Shown: positions 1 to 11,202 of the stretch, piece by piece
How the letters are laid out: each line of letters opens with the position of its first letter
Position numbering within the stretch: position 1 is the first letter of the stretch
Source: Hypholoma sublateritium FD-334 SS-4
Taxonomy: Eukaryota > Basidiomycota > Agaricomycetes > Agaricales > Strophariaceae
NCBI GenBank assembly: GCA_000827495.1
Contig: KN817578.1
Location: forward strand, 1 to 42,289
Length of the DNA: 42,289 bases
Direction of reading: 5' to 3'
Translations under genes and position numbers: made by a program
Notes under the pieces: generated by a model
Database searches by the model: none
What the model was told of the DNA's origin: nothing
The model's input: only the letters and a program-made list of their open reading frames with translations

Positions 1-42
1 TCGATGCTCCGCATCGACGATTCGACGCTCCGCGTCGACGAT
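1..42. repeat. Two tandem 21-bp GC-rich units
   Basis: Two adjacent 21-bp units differ at only two positions (TCGA[T/C]GCTCCGC[A/G]TCGACGAT). Each contains a small inverted repeat around GCTCCGC. The array is cut by the window edge, so its true copy number is unknown. Just downstream (58-100) lies a GGGAAACCCCA direct repeat. Confidence 0.6.
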
Positions 43-1197
43 TGCATCTTTGTCTTGACCGGGAAACCCCAGGGAAACCCCAGGGATTCCCCCGGGAAAC
101 ACCATAGACTTACCCTCGATTAAACGATCGAATCGATCGAGATGACATACCTCAATTCGTACGTTTCAATTTTCCGTATTATAATTAACCGCATCTACTT
201 TGGGTACGGAAAAGGAACCATTACTCCTTTCGTTAACGTGTACAGCCACTGAAGAGTCTTATAAAAGACGAAAAGGCCAGCTGCAGTGGACCCCCACTCA
301 GCCTTTTGGCACAACGTTACAACTCTAACAGTAACAAGTCGCTCGCCGCTTCGCGGCTCGCTCCTCCCTAACCCTGTCATCCCTCAATTCATTATCCCTG
401 TGGATTCCAAGTTATCAGTGTAGTGTGGAGGAGATCAACGCAGAGAAGCAGAGACTCGCTGATGAATTCACATGTGAAATCCACATCCACCCCACCACCA
501 ATCTACCTCTTCCTTTGAGCGGCCGCGTGTAAATTTGATCTTATAAGATTTTCCTGTATCTTGTAGGACGCAGAATAACTCGTATCGAGAGGAATATCCC
601 ATTGGACCAAATACAACGTCCTTAGTTCTATTTATTCCTCGTTTACTCTGATTCATGACCCATCACTGATGACACTGAATATCCATGAGCGTTAACACTA
701 CTAAATAACTCCATGCATGTACTGTGTATATAGGGTGCTCGAATTACAGAAAGTTTTCGGTGCACAAGCTTCCTATAGCACTTCGAAGACTTTGGAGTAG
801 ATCGGTACGAGAACGTTCCATGATTGCTATGTGGTTATGGGAAAACATAGCAATTAGTCGCAAGCTTGCCGTTGGTCAAAAGACCAACGTGTTCCGGCGT
901 CGTGGCGTCGAAGTGTTGAATTTGGGAAGAATCGATAAAATGTTGGTCTGGGATTTTTTGAGTACTTCTAAGACTGCAGTCTCGCTGCGTAGGTACTAGG
1001 GAATAGGAACAGAAAAGGTAGTGCATGAAGCTGTGCAAAATTGGCGTTAGTTCTATTCGGGTGGATGTCGAAGATGTCCCGTAACGGTTCCGGCTCATCA
1101 TGTGCACACCACAGATAATTATTTGATTGGAATGTTATTCTCAGCTAATCATACAGTTATAAAATTGTAGCTCGACGTGGGGAAGATAGCTTGTGAA
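43..1197. other. No recognisable gene
   Basis: Open frames here are short, overlap on both strands and show no known motif or splice structure. A hairpin with 8-bp perfect arms (CGTTGGTC, AAAA loop, GACCAACG) lies at 870-889. The segment is the 3' flank of the GST gene. Confidence 0.5.
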
Positions 1198-2135
1198 TCA
1201 GGCGTGGGCTTGGACGACAGGCCTAACATATTGCTTGGAGTACGAGTTGATGATGACTTCCTGAGACAGAATTAGACGACATTTATCGCACCAAGAGAAC
1301 AGGTATATTTACCGGATGGAATGTCTTCTTGAAGCTGTCCCTGCTCTTGAGGTCGTGCAGATACTTCCTGAAACGCGCGTACTTGGGGTCGGTTTCCAGC
1401 ACAGCCCAAGTGGCCTTGCCCTTGCCTTCCTCGTACACACCCAGGTCGTTTGTCAGGGCCACCTCCGCGCGCGCGAAGAACGGCGTGACCGCGGCGTCAG
1501 CGATACTCCATTGGCCGACCGCGTAGCCCTCAGCGGGGAGCAGACCCTGGATAACCTCAACGGCCTTGAAGATCGCCTGCGGGTCCTCGCCGCGCGCGAT
1601 GAAACCACGATACGCGCCCGCAAACAGCGGCGTCACGGTCTCAATGAAGAAGCGCGCACGCGCACGCGCGACAGGGTCCGTAGGGAGGAGCGCGGGGCTG
1701 CTGCTGAGGTCAGCGAATAGCTCGATGAGGACACCCGACTCGGCGATCTTCTGCGATTCGGGGGATGGTGTGTCGGGAGAGACGTCCGGGCCTCCGTACG
1801 CGATCGCTGGGACCTAACGTCACCATATGGGTCAGAGGCAGGATTAACACAATGAGAGGAATTTATTACCTTGCTCGCGGGGTTGACCTTCGGGGCGTAC
1901 CACTCTGGCTTGTTTTTAAGGTCGATTTCATAGCGCTTGTACGGCAGGCCCGACTCTTCGAGGGTAATCTCGGCCTGGGAACGACGTTAATATCGAGTAA
2001 GATACAACATGACCATAGCTGTATACTCGGTGGGCCCATGGACAGATCTGACGTAATAGGCGACGTGTGAGACAAATTCGGACGAAGAAATGTTGCTCAT
2101 ACCTTCGCGGTGTAGAGGGTGATTTGCTCGGGCAT
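1198..2135 (-). CDS. Glutathione S-transferase, omega-like (CPWAHR type)
   Basis: Five exons: 2135-2103, 2047-2027, 1974-1870, 1813-1313 and 1260-1198, giving 240 residues. All introns (55, 52, 56, 52 nt) are phase 0 with GT..AG. Exon 2 is only 21 nt and encodes ICPWAHR, the thioredoxin-fold active-site motif with catalytic Cys at about residue 13. It continues into a typical N-terminal GST domain (KPEWYAPKVNPASKVPAIAYGG, about residues 40-61) and an all-helical C-terminal domain (GQWSIADAAVTPFFAR). The Cys-containing motif points to omega or related Cys-GSTs, which act in thiol transfer, deglutathionylation and stress or lignin-product detoxification in white-rot fungi; that role is inferred. 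The start follows from MPEQITLYTAK preceding the motif. The stop is reached only after splicing; reading through the last intron gives an unrelated tail. Likely cytosolic, with no signal peptide. Confidence 0.9.
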
Positions 2136-2710
2136 AGTAACAAAAGTCGACAATCAGATGTAGCAGTAGGTTCTTGTCAAGGAGCCCCAGTGGGAGCGAT
2201 GAAGGTTATATACCCACAAAATCTATTCCTGATAAGCATTGTGGGGAAGAATTGAGTGGCTGGAATCGAATCGCGACATCACTTGTATTTATATCGTCAT
2301 CGAGCTGACAGATTGGATTACACATGAAGGCACCACAGGAAGGCGGAGAAGAGGTCATTTGATAAGACCATCACCTCTAATTCTCAAATGGACCCAACGG
2401 ACGCTCCTGGGCTCGATATATATAGAAATCCGTAACATTCGAGTGACCTTCAGAGGCGGAATTGTTGTCTGTTGAGAAACACGGTGGATTTGGATAACGA
2501 GACGCCTATGATTGGTATGATACAATGTTTAGTAAGAATTAAGGAAAACTTTTGCGTTTGGGGATGTCAAAGAAATAGAGTGGCGATGATATACTGGAGT
2601 ATAAACAGAATTTGGGGGTGATTGTATGAAAAGAGAAACGAGAGCAAGAATCCTAGAACACACCAAAATCGAAACAATGCAATGAACCTTATCAGCCTCC
2701 TAGCTCCCGA
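2136..2710. other. Intergenic, promoter side of the GST gene
   Basis: This lies between the GST start and the 3' end of the tRNA ligase gene, both on the minus strand. I see no coding pattern, tRNA or repeat. It should hold the GST promoter and the tRNA ligase polyadenylation region, but I see no sharp signal for either. Confidence 0.4.
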
Positions 2711-5349
2711 TTACGCATTTAGCCCCTTCAATGCGGCCGTAATCTTTACCGGCGGGTCGAGCGCAACCACGAAAGTGCCCGCCTTCGCCCCGTGTTCGCG
2801 CCACCGCTCCACCAGCGCCTTCGCCTCGACAGCCTTCACCGCATCCGTACGCGTCCCGACTGTAACGTGGAGCCGCGAACGCACGTCGTGCGCCAGCTGC
2901 GTGACAAACTCTGCGCCAGCCTGCCCTCCATCACTCGCGGGTGCAGCCTCCGCGAGGCCGTCGACGACCAGCGCCATGACATCCTTCGTACACAGAACGT
3001 GGGTGAAACGCGCAGCGAACACAGGCGGCGTGGCGAGCGTAGTCACGGCCCCACAGCGGTCCCACAGAGCGCGCTCTGTGGTCATGGAGTTGCGGTGTAC
3101 GACGGTAATGTGTGGTGCGCTCGTGCAGCGTTTCGCAGCCTTCAGCGCGCCCCACAACGTGACCATCGGCGGCGGTACGTCCGGCTGCGCGAGACGCGTG
3201 TCGAGTAATGTGCGGATGTTGGTCTCTGGGACAAGCCCGTAGAACCGCGCGCTCTTCGTCTTGGGCGCAGCCTTCGTTGGCTTAATCGTCGCGGGCGCGT
3301 ACGCGTTGATCACCGCGAGGGCGTCCGCGATCTTCTTCTCCGAAGGCGGCGGCAGCTTAAGCACGTCGACGCAGGCCCGCACCGCGCGACGTACGGCAGC
3401 CTCGAGGTCCTCTGCTACATCCATATCGACGACGACGTTGACCTCTTCAGACGAAAGTGGCTCGGTCATGTGTACGAACTGCCAGACGACGGCCTCGTGA
3501 GCACGGGGGTCTGCAGGGTCTGCACGTAGTGCCTGGTGATTTGCACCGCGCGCGGCGATCCGTGAGCTGCAGATGCGATGGAACTCTGCTGGTGACATGT
3601 CGTCTGACGCCCAGTTGAGCGCGAGGAGGCGCACGGGTGGGTCAATGTCGGCTGTGGCAGTGCGTAGCTGTTCGCGGTGTTGCTTCAGGTGGTTGTTTCT
3701 AGAATACGGTATTTAGTGCACAGTCCAGGAAGGAGATATAGATCGTACTTGTCAGCGATGACGACGTCGTGTTTCTCGAGGAGCTTCACGACGTTTTGAA
3801 TAAATATGGGAGCAGGTCTCTTCGCCTTGACGTCGTCACTTTGGGTGTGCCCGAANCCGAAGATGTGGGCGAGGGCAACGCTGACGGCCGTTTTACCTGT
3901 TGAAATTGATATTAGCATTCAAATTAATTTGGGCACGAAAGATAAAGCGAATACGTACCACAGCCAGGAACAGCTACAGGCACGATGATTGTCTTTCCGA
4001 ATTTCCCCTCCGTCAGCGAAACCTCCTTCTCAGCNTCCTGAAGCTCGTGCCCGCCCTTATCCGACTTGAGGTACTCGAGGTACTTCTCCCGCGTCGCAAT
4101 GATGCCCTTTCCCTTGTTGTACTGCGCGAACGCCTTGGGATTNCGCTTGATCTCCTGTATCACCCACTTCACATACAGCTTCGTCTCCGCGCGCTTCATC
4201 TTCCCTCGCGGCAGCGCCTCCGGACCCGCGCCCTTCTTGTTGAGTAGAATCTTCGTCACCTCGCGCCAGTCGCGATACATCATGTACGGCTCGTCGAATT
4301 TGACCTTGAAGAAGAACGACGAGCCGGGTGCGTACGGCGAGCGCGCGGACGGCTGTGCGACGCGCGTGCGCACGACGAAGCCCTCGACAGGCTCGCCGTT
4401 CCACTCGCCCGCCTCCGAGCAACTGGTGGTGAACGCGCGGACCTCTTTTATCGTGTTGAAGGTGACGTGGGGCGTCGGAATGAAGCCCCACTCCGCGGCG
4501 AACGCGTCGACGGTGTCCGAGGGCATCGTAACAAAGTCTTTCGTGCGCACGTTGAGCCCGTGTAGGTGCAGGCCCGTCTTCTCGGGCGAATAGCCTAGGA
4601 CGTGCTCCTCGAAGTTGTCGTCGCACAGCTGCAGGATCGATCAGCACGCGATCGCGGCAGGGAGAGGTACGAAACGCTACACACCTCGGCGATAGCCGTC
4701 CAGTTTTTCTCCCAGAGCACGGCGGCGAGGTCGGCCTCCTTGCGGCCCATTTTGGCGAGGTACTTCCGCAACCACCCCTCACCCGCCTGCGCGTGGCTCG
4801 TCGGCGACCCCGCGACGGGTCCAAGCGAGTGTTTCGAAGTGATGAGCAGCGCAGTCGGCGTCAACGCCGCGATGAATATGATGCAGCCGTTCGACTTGAG
4901 CGTTACGTTGTACGGCGCCGCCGTGTGTGCTTCGATCGCGTCCCACTAGCATAGAACCAACGTCAGACGCCGAGCACACCCCCACAGAACGAAAAACATA
5001 CCTCTGTCCACGGCACCTCGCCTATGTTGAAGAACTTGTCGTACCCCCGCACTAGAATCTGGTGCTTCTTCCTGCTGCCCCCCTCCGCCTTCCCGTCCTC
5101 CGTGTCCGCATCAGGCAGCTCCCGCGAGAACAGCCCGCGCGCGAGTGTTGGGAAGGGCAGNGGCACGGTGTAGTACTTGTGTTCCGTCATCTTCCAGCTG
5201 CGCACGGCGATCGAGGAGTCTGCGGGCGCGGGGTATACCGACGAGCGGACGAGCTTGGGTGAGCACGCGAAGAGCGAGGTGATGAGGGCCGAATCCGCGT
5301 CTGCCGCAGTCCCATCGCTTTTGTTGGTGTCATCTGCGCGGGGTGCCAT
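2711..5349 (-). CDS. TRL1: tRNA ligase (fungal Trl1/Rlg1 type, three domains)
   Basis: Five exons: 5349-5002, 4945-4685, 4628-3959, 3896-3749, 3698-2711; 804 residues, close to yeast Trl1 (about 827). The N-terminal adenylyltransferase domain carries LARGLF, VRGYDKFFNIGEVPW and the nucleotidyl-lysine motif LKSNGCIIF (Lys about 133). The central polynucleotide kinase domain has a P-loop, VAVPGCGKTAV (about 422-431), split by an intron inside the Gly codon. The C-terminal 2H-type cyclic phosphodiesterase has two HxT motifs (APHITVVHR and RLHVTVGT). The enzyme opens the 2',3'-cyclic phosphate, phosphorylates the 5'-OH and seals tRNA exon halves, and in yeast also HAC1 mRNA. Four N bases (3856, 4035, 4143, 5161) leave single residues undefined but do not break the frame. 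The start is the Met just before the conserved domain; the same frame stays open upstream to 5637 (see findings). Confidence 0.95.
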
Positions 5350-6940
5350 GTCGTCGTCGTTGGGAGTCTGAGTACCGGGATGCGTCTGCGCGATGGAGCT
5401 GGGCCGTGTGTGCTTGGTTTCCTTCCAGCAGGTGGGTGTCGACGCGAAAGATCGATGAGCCGGGGCAACAGTGATGGTGGTGGTGGTAAGAGGCAAGCAG
5501 CGCCGTGCCAAAAGCGGAAGTCTGAATCCCAGGGTGCCGTTTGCAAAAGGCGCCCGCGCAGCTTTTATCGCGCGCAGCCCCGGGGCGAGAATGTGCATAT
5601 GACTCTGGCTGAGGCGAACGCCGGCAGTGGTCAACAAAAATGAATATTTGGCACGCGAAATGACTCCGCCGCCGGGTCCGGCGACCCTTCATCAGACACC
5701 GTGATTCGCTCAAGAATCACTCTTGTATGTAAACTGATCGTCTCGTTACCGCGACGTCGCGAACACGGAGTCACCGTTGAGGCAATGTGGACGTGAATAT
5801 GTAAATTACCCTCCACTCAACGACAAACCCGGGAAGGCCGAGACCATGGAGGCCGCGTCACTTACATATCAAAAAGCCGCCGCCAAACCTTTTCAGTATG
5901 TTTATTCGCCGAATCGAGAGCAGAAAAAAAAGGGCGGGGGAGGAGGATTACAGGCTAGGCATCATTTGGGCTACACAAAAGCGTTAGCGACTGGCACGGG
6001 CAGTGATAGCAATGACTATCATACTAGACGCACTTATGGAATTGAATTTACATACAGACTCATCGTGAAGGTTTTCACGGTCGGCGCCAGGTCTGCCTGA
6101 ATAGCAATACGGCTCGATGTACAGCCATGGATGGGAGCCGAAGGAGGGCTCATTCCGAGCCGCACGCGAGCGTTGAAGTCGTTTGTCCCTGTCACGGAAC
6201 GATGTCGTGATAGGTGGCACGACTTCGACCAGCCCGAACTTGAACCTAGTCTACCGCTGACTGACTTGCATCGGTCGAATCTTGAAAAGGACTGCTCGAG
6301 CGTTTACCTCGACGACATTCCTCCAGCACACCCTCTCGCACAATCCCACCCATCGAAACCCAGCTCAAGCACATTCGTCGTTGTCTTCGTCGTCATCCTG
6401 ACATTCTCCCGATAGGTGCCTGCCTCGCATGCTCTCTGTCCGAGTAAATATAATATATTAACTACTAAAAAACAGACCCTCCCGCACGTACATGTAAACA
6501 TCAGCGCCGCACGAGGAGCCGAACAATAAAGCAGAATCGATGAAAAAGCAGTCCGCGCGCGGGGTGAGGAGTAGTCGACGGTGGGTAGACATCGGTCGTC
6601 GTCGGTGGTGGGTGGTGGTGGTACAATCGCGCGTACGTACTCCACGCGGCGGAAACAGCAAGCGAAGGCAGGCAGGCGGGACGACGGCCCGGCTGAATCC
6701 GCGTCTAAGTATCAACCCAGCATGCCCCCTTAATCCGCCATCCCCGCGCCCTCGTCCCCTGAATCCAGTAAACTGTTGGGGTATATAAGTCAGCACTATT
6801 CTCCCCTGCCAAAATCAAAAAAGAGGCAAAAACGACCAGCGAACAAATATACGAAGAAGGAAAAAGATAAAACAAACGTTTAAATAGAAATGATAGGCCT
6901 TGAAGAACAAGCGACGCTAACATAAAATAGTAAATAAAAC
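5350..6940. other. Intergenic, no recognisable gene
   Basis: About 1.6 kb between the tRNA ligase start and the 3' end of ATG18. Small open frames on both strands have no motif and no splice continuity. There is a purine-rich run (GAAAAAAAAGGGCGGGGG) at 5923-5940. It presumably holds the TRL1 promoter. Confidence 0.4.
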
Positions 6941-8522
6941 TCACTTATATTGCTTCATCAGCGCACACTCGCCGCCCTTTTCAAGATCGATGCTGTACAA
7001 ATAAAAGTAGCCTTCCGATGAGAGAACCATGACATGCGGCATCGTGCTATCCCAGTATCAGCTTTCGAGACAAATGAAAAAAGGGAGGAGACTCACCCAG
7101 ATAGGGCGACGACGGTCCGCGCGCCACTTGTGGGCAGACGGAGGGACGCGAAGGCGCGCGCAGGCTCCCATAGCTCCGTGAGTGTGTGCGGTAGGTAGCC
7201 GCCGACTGAGTGCGAGAGGCTCTTTGTCATCTGGAGGGACTTTCGACGGAGGCTTGAACTGTGACGCGATTTAATGTGAGTGAGAATGGGGGATACTGGG
7301 AGGAAACGCACGACACACTCGGCGCCGTCTGCTTCGCCACAAACGCCTCGTATCCGCCCACCGAATCCGCGCTCGCGCCGTCCACAGAGTCGGGTGGGCT
7401 TCCGGGGGCTTCCGCACCCCCANTTCCTCCACCGCCTTTCCCACTCCCACCGCCCGCGCCGCCCAGTTTAAACACATGCACCGTATCATGCGCCGAGCTC
7501 ACCGCCAGCAGACTCCCGACGACATTGAAATTCATCGAGTATATCCGCGTCTCGCGCGTCCCCCGCCTGAACTGGTACAGCTTCTCTGCCCCCGGGACGC
7601 TCCAGACGCGGATGACGGTGCCCTTGTCGGACGCGGTGGCGAGGAGCGTTCCGGCGGCGTTCAGCGCGAGGAAGGCGAGCGGCGCCTTGTGCGCCTGGAT
7701 GACGTTGGCGACGGTGAGCGAGCGTGTGGAGAAGAGGAGGACGTCGCCGGACTGCGCGGCGCTGCTGCTGGGTGTTGGTGCCGGGGCTGTACCGGCGGAG
7801 GTGGGAGCGGAGGGGGCGGCGAGCGGGGCGGATGGTGAGGGTACTGGTGACGGGTACGCAAGGTACGACGAGTCCGCCGACGGCGAGAGGGCGCAGATAG
7901 CTGTTGGTGGTTTAGTAGTGGTTGTGGGGAGCATCGGGAGACGCACCGTCGGGGTTGGGCGTGGTCTCGATGACATGCAGCAGGCGCATGTTCGATATGT
8001 CGTATATGTATATTTCCATCTCGAGAACAATGACGAGGCTCTTGCGGTTCAGCTTCACCGCGAGGATCGCGGACGGGAACAGAAGCTCGCATATCATCGA
8101 CTGCCGCTGCGGGGCCGTCAGCCAGCGGCTCATACGTATAGATGGATGGGCGTACCTTGGTGTTGACGATCTGAAGCTTGCGCGGACTCGACTGCGGCTG
8201 GTCCGCCGCGCCGACAAGCACGATGAGCGACGTGCAGAACAGCATCTCCACGATCCCGCGCGCGCCGNCGTCTATGAACATCTGTCCATAAGCCGTCCGA
8301 ACAGCCACCAGCAGTGCACTCACTCATCGTGTACACCCTCCCGAACGGATCGCAGTTCGTCACGCTGTACCCCTTACGCGTCCCCACCGAGATACACCTG
8401 CCCAACGAACCGCCCGCCGCTCATCCGTCAGCACCCCTCAATCCAACCAGTTCAGATCACACGCACGAGAAGTCCTGGTTGAAGTTCGCAAAAAGCATGT
8501 TCGAATTCGCCTTTTCCACCAT
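6941..8522 (-). CDS. ATG18: Autophagy PROPPIN Atg18 (WD40, PI3P-binding)
   Basis: Seven exons: 8522-8467, 8397-8324, 8271-8156, 8106-7947, 7900-7312, 7258-7097, 7046-6941; 420 residues. Introns are 69, 52, 49, 46, 53 and 50 nt. The protein opens with [21 protein letters not shown], runs through WD40-like blades ([39 protein letters not shown]) and has the diagnostic phosphoinositide motif FRRG at about 246-249, followed by [13 protein letters not shown] low-complexity Pro/Ser/Ala loop sits at about 150-185, another Gly/Pro loop follows FKLG. Atg18 family proteins bind PI3P/PI(3,5)P2 and act with Atg2 in autophagosome growth and at the vacuole. One N at 8268 lies in a conserved Asp codon. The C-terminus is uncertain: a good donor (AA|GTGAGT) lies at the stop, so a further small exon is possible. 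Confidence 0.93.
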
Positions 8523-8693
8523 GGCGGCTCGCTATCGTCGTCGGCGTCGTCGCAGGAGGGCAGTGGCGCTGGAGTAAGTAGTAGTGCAGCATCGACACGA
8601 CGGCGTCGCGCACGGTATGCCTCCGCTTATGTAATCGCCCCTTTTTCGGCATGGTCGCGAATTCCCCTGTGTTGTTCCCCACATACAATAACG

Positions 8694-9515
8694 GCCTCCT
8701 CAGACTCACGACGAGACTATGCGCTCGCCCGGCGCCACTAACGCGGAGCCGCCCTACATTTACGAGACTATCGCGCAGTGCGAGACCGCATTGCGCGTCT
8801 ACGATGACACGCGCACGCGGGCCGCGTTCTACGTTGGTTCTACGCGTTGGAGTCGGAGTTGGGACTTCGATGTGCGCGGCTACCTCGGGAAGTTAGACGA
8901 GCTTTCGTGGTAGAGCGATATGCGCAATCCAAACTGTGCGTACTTGACTTTATTTTTCTGATCATACTGGCTCCTGATTGTCTCATTCCGATGGATGTAA
9001 AGCAAACCATAGAATACGACCCCACACGCCAGCTGTATTTCTAGCATCAGCACTCGCTCGACGCGATCGACNCCCTCAATATCTTATATAAGCTTCTACN
9101 CGGTAGAGTCACCAACCGCGATATTTCCCAGCGGTATGCACCGCGCCGACATCTTCCTTTCTTCCTAAAGNGCTAATTTACATCCACCTCTGCAGTGATT
9201 GTCTCCAAATCAATCGCGGCTGCGTTTGATCGGGAAGAATGCGTCGGCGAGCTCGCAGAAGGCGACGTGCTGGTNCTCCCGCAGTACGTCGNGCTTTTCT
9301 TNCCCCAACCACCCGTAACACGCTGACAATTCACTTCTTCAGGTTCCNCGTTTTANGCTNCAGCACCACATCAATTCAAACTACATGTTCAACCTGTCCC
9401 AGTGGTTCGACGCCAACGCACGCCCGATTATGGGCACGAAGGTCATGAACTCGACGGACTTCCTGAACCACGCCGAGTCGGAGCCGGCGAACTTCTGCGG
9501 GCGAAGTACGTGTTG
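8694..9515 (+). pseudogene. Decayed partial copy A of the E(z)-type SET gene
   Basis: This stretch aligns piecewise with the intact gene at 14675-17952. It has the N-terminus (MRSPGATNAEPP, then ETALRVYDDTR), the segment ending in a stop within the equivalent of FREFAWQTDM (8895-8930), then IEYDPTRQLYF followed by a stop (9005-9045). It jumps directly to SET-domain pieces: CVGELAEGDV at 9240-9275 and HHINSNYMFNLSQWFDANAR plus FLNHAESEPANFC at 9375-9510. The whole CXC region is missing. Stops, frameshifts and deletions rule out a normal product. Several N bases occur (9072, 9100, 9171, 9275 and others). It lies head to head with ATG18. Confidence 0.8.
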
Positions 9516-9564
9516 GCTTCCTGTTTCCATTTATTTTTCTTCCTTATTCCTCCCCTCCCTCCAA

Positions 9565-9825
9565 GCCGCCCGACCTCGACGAGATTATCGCGCAGCGCGA
9601 GACTGCTGCGGCTACCGTCTATGACGACGCGCGCATTGCTTTCTACGCGTAGGATTAGGAGCACGCCTTCACGACCCTCGCGTTCTTCATACCGCCCACC
9701 ACAGCCTCTACCCACAGAAAATACTGATGTGTCCTGGCCGCGCGAGGCGCTCTTTCTCCCAGATAGCGACTCCTCCGACGATATCAAAGGAGAGGACGTG
9801 ATCTACTTCGACGTCGACTGTGCAT
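9565..9825 (+). pseudogene. Decayed partial copy B of the E(z)-type SET gene (N-terminal piece)
   Basis: Immediately after copy A, the N-terminal part of the same gene recurs: PPDLDEIIAQRETAA, then stops, then WPREALFLPDSDSSDD and VIYFDVDC in the next frame. These match PPDLDDIIAQRETALRVYDD and WPRSEALFLPDSDSSD of the intact gene. Stops at about 9650-9660 and a frameshift make it non-coding. It shows that the duplicated unit was present at least three times in this window. Confidence 0.8.
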
Positions 9826-9926
9826 TACCTCAACGAGGCGCTCAAGTGTCATCGGAGCTATGTTTTACACACAAACTGTTTTACATAGGAAGAGATGACT
9901 AAATTTTATTTGTTGTATTGAAGATT

Positions 9927-11202
9927 TCAAGAATACATGTCAAAGTACCATTTAATGAGTGAAGCATAGGCCTCGTCGTACCGCCTGCGTTCCAGTATCA
10001 GTATCGGATGGAATCAACCCATGAGAGAAGGATTCTCTCACCTGTCCAGCTTTAGGATAAACCCATTGGATATCCCACTCGTGATTTCATAGATCCAGTC
10101 TAGGAGGTTGTCGTCTTCGGGGAGGATGTACCCGGTCCTGAGAAGGCTTCGCGAGTACATACCATAGAACCGCATAACCACGTTCATATTCTGATCATAC
10201 CGTGTCACCCATGCATTGCTCTCCGCATGTCCATCGGGAAGGTCGATATCTGGCAAGATGGGTATGGTCCAGCATTTCGAATCGCCCACGCGCCGCGGGC
10301 CGTGAGGAAATGCGGCGTTTGGCCCGTCAAAATCCTCCCTCGTAGCGTAGGGAATGATCGTCCATCCGCGAGCCTTGTATTTTTCGAAAGCTCTTGTCAC
10401 TCTAATGGTATCTGAGCCTGAACGATACGGGTTGACTTCGAGACTGCGGCGGTGCTCTCCAAATGTTGCGCGCGGGAAAAAGCAATAGGCCTTGTTGTGA
10501 GTGATAATATTCATAACGCACGCTACAAAAACTTTCTGAGCGCCTAATTTTGAGCGTAATGTTGTTTAATCACTCACTGGAATGAAAGAGCAGTACCTTA
10601 GAGATAGGATTAAGGATGGATGTGATGACCTGAACCTTGCGGTACGGTCGGTGTTTCTCAAATGTCAGGACCAAAATAGCCTCGTAATATTCTTCGTTCC
10701 ATCCTTCTGTGAGGTTGAGACCCTCCTGAAAACCTCCCATAAATTCAGATAAAAGAGCGTCATCCAGTGTCGCCAGTGTAGATTTAGCATGTGGCATGTA
10801 TTTGTAGCCTATTTGCCTAAGCCATATAGCGATAGATTTGCGGTATCGATGCTCCACATAGAGGTCAAGATCCGATTCATCGTACACCGATCGATTGAAG
10901 AACTGAAGAGCCGAAGATCCAGAAATCACCATGCCGGTGTTGAATTGCAACAGACGGAATTCTAGAATTTCTGGCTCCGAGAAATAACGACCTAGAAGTT
11001 TGTGTACCTGGAATTGGCGCCGGATGTATGCATTCACTGCATTGCGCGAGGCTTTGCATGTCCTCGCATATTTGTATAGCTCCGCTGGAGAGAGCGGGCC
11101 CAATATTAAATCATCCGTTGTTGAAGGTCTGTGATATATATATAATTTGGCTAAGATAGAGTACGATATGTATGAAGTCACCCACAGCAACTCTAGACTC
11201 AT
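9927..11202 (-). CDS. F-box-like protein with a nucleotidyltransferase-fold signature
   Basis: Four exons: 11202-11186, 11128-10578, 10522-10042, 9984-9927; 368 residues. The 17-nt first exon gives MSLELL and joins in phase to an F-box-like stretch (LILGPLSPAELYKYARTCKA). From about residue 75 the pattern SGSSALQFFNRSVY..SDLDLYVE gives G-S, then D-L-D at 92-94, the arrangement seen in nucleotidyltransferase-fold proteins (hGS...DhD). Exon 3 carries FHSTCVMNIITHNKAYC at its start, joined across an intron. The family is widespread and multi-copy in mushroom genomes and has no established function as far as I know. An F-box would suggest an adaptor in SCF ubiquitin ligases; the nucleotidyltransferase reading is from motif only. 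The model is well supported by phase at all three introns. Confidence 0.8.

Noticed and set aside
428..532. Frame encoding EEINAEKQRLADEFTCEIHI next to a NotI site, with ATCAACGCAGAG resembling part of a cDNA adapter
   Set aside because: There is no start codon and no recognisable family. The adapter match is only 12 nt, so neither a gene nor vector contamination is supported.
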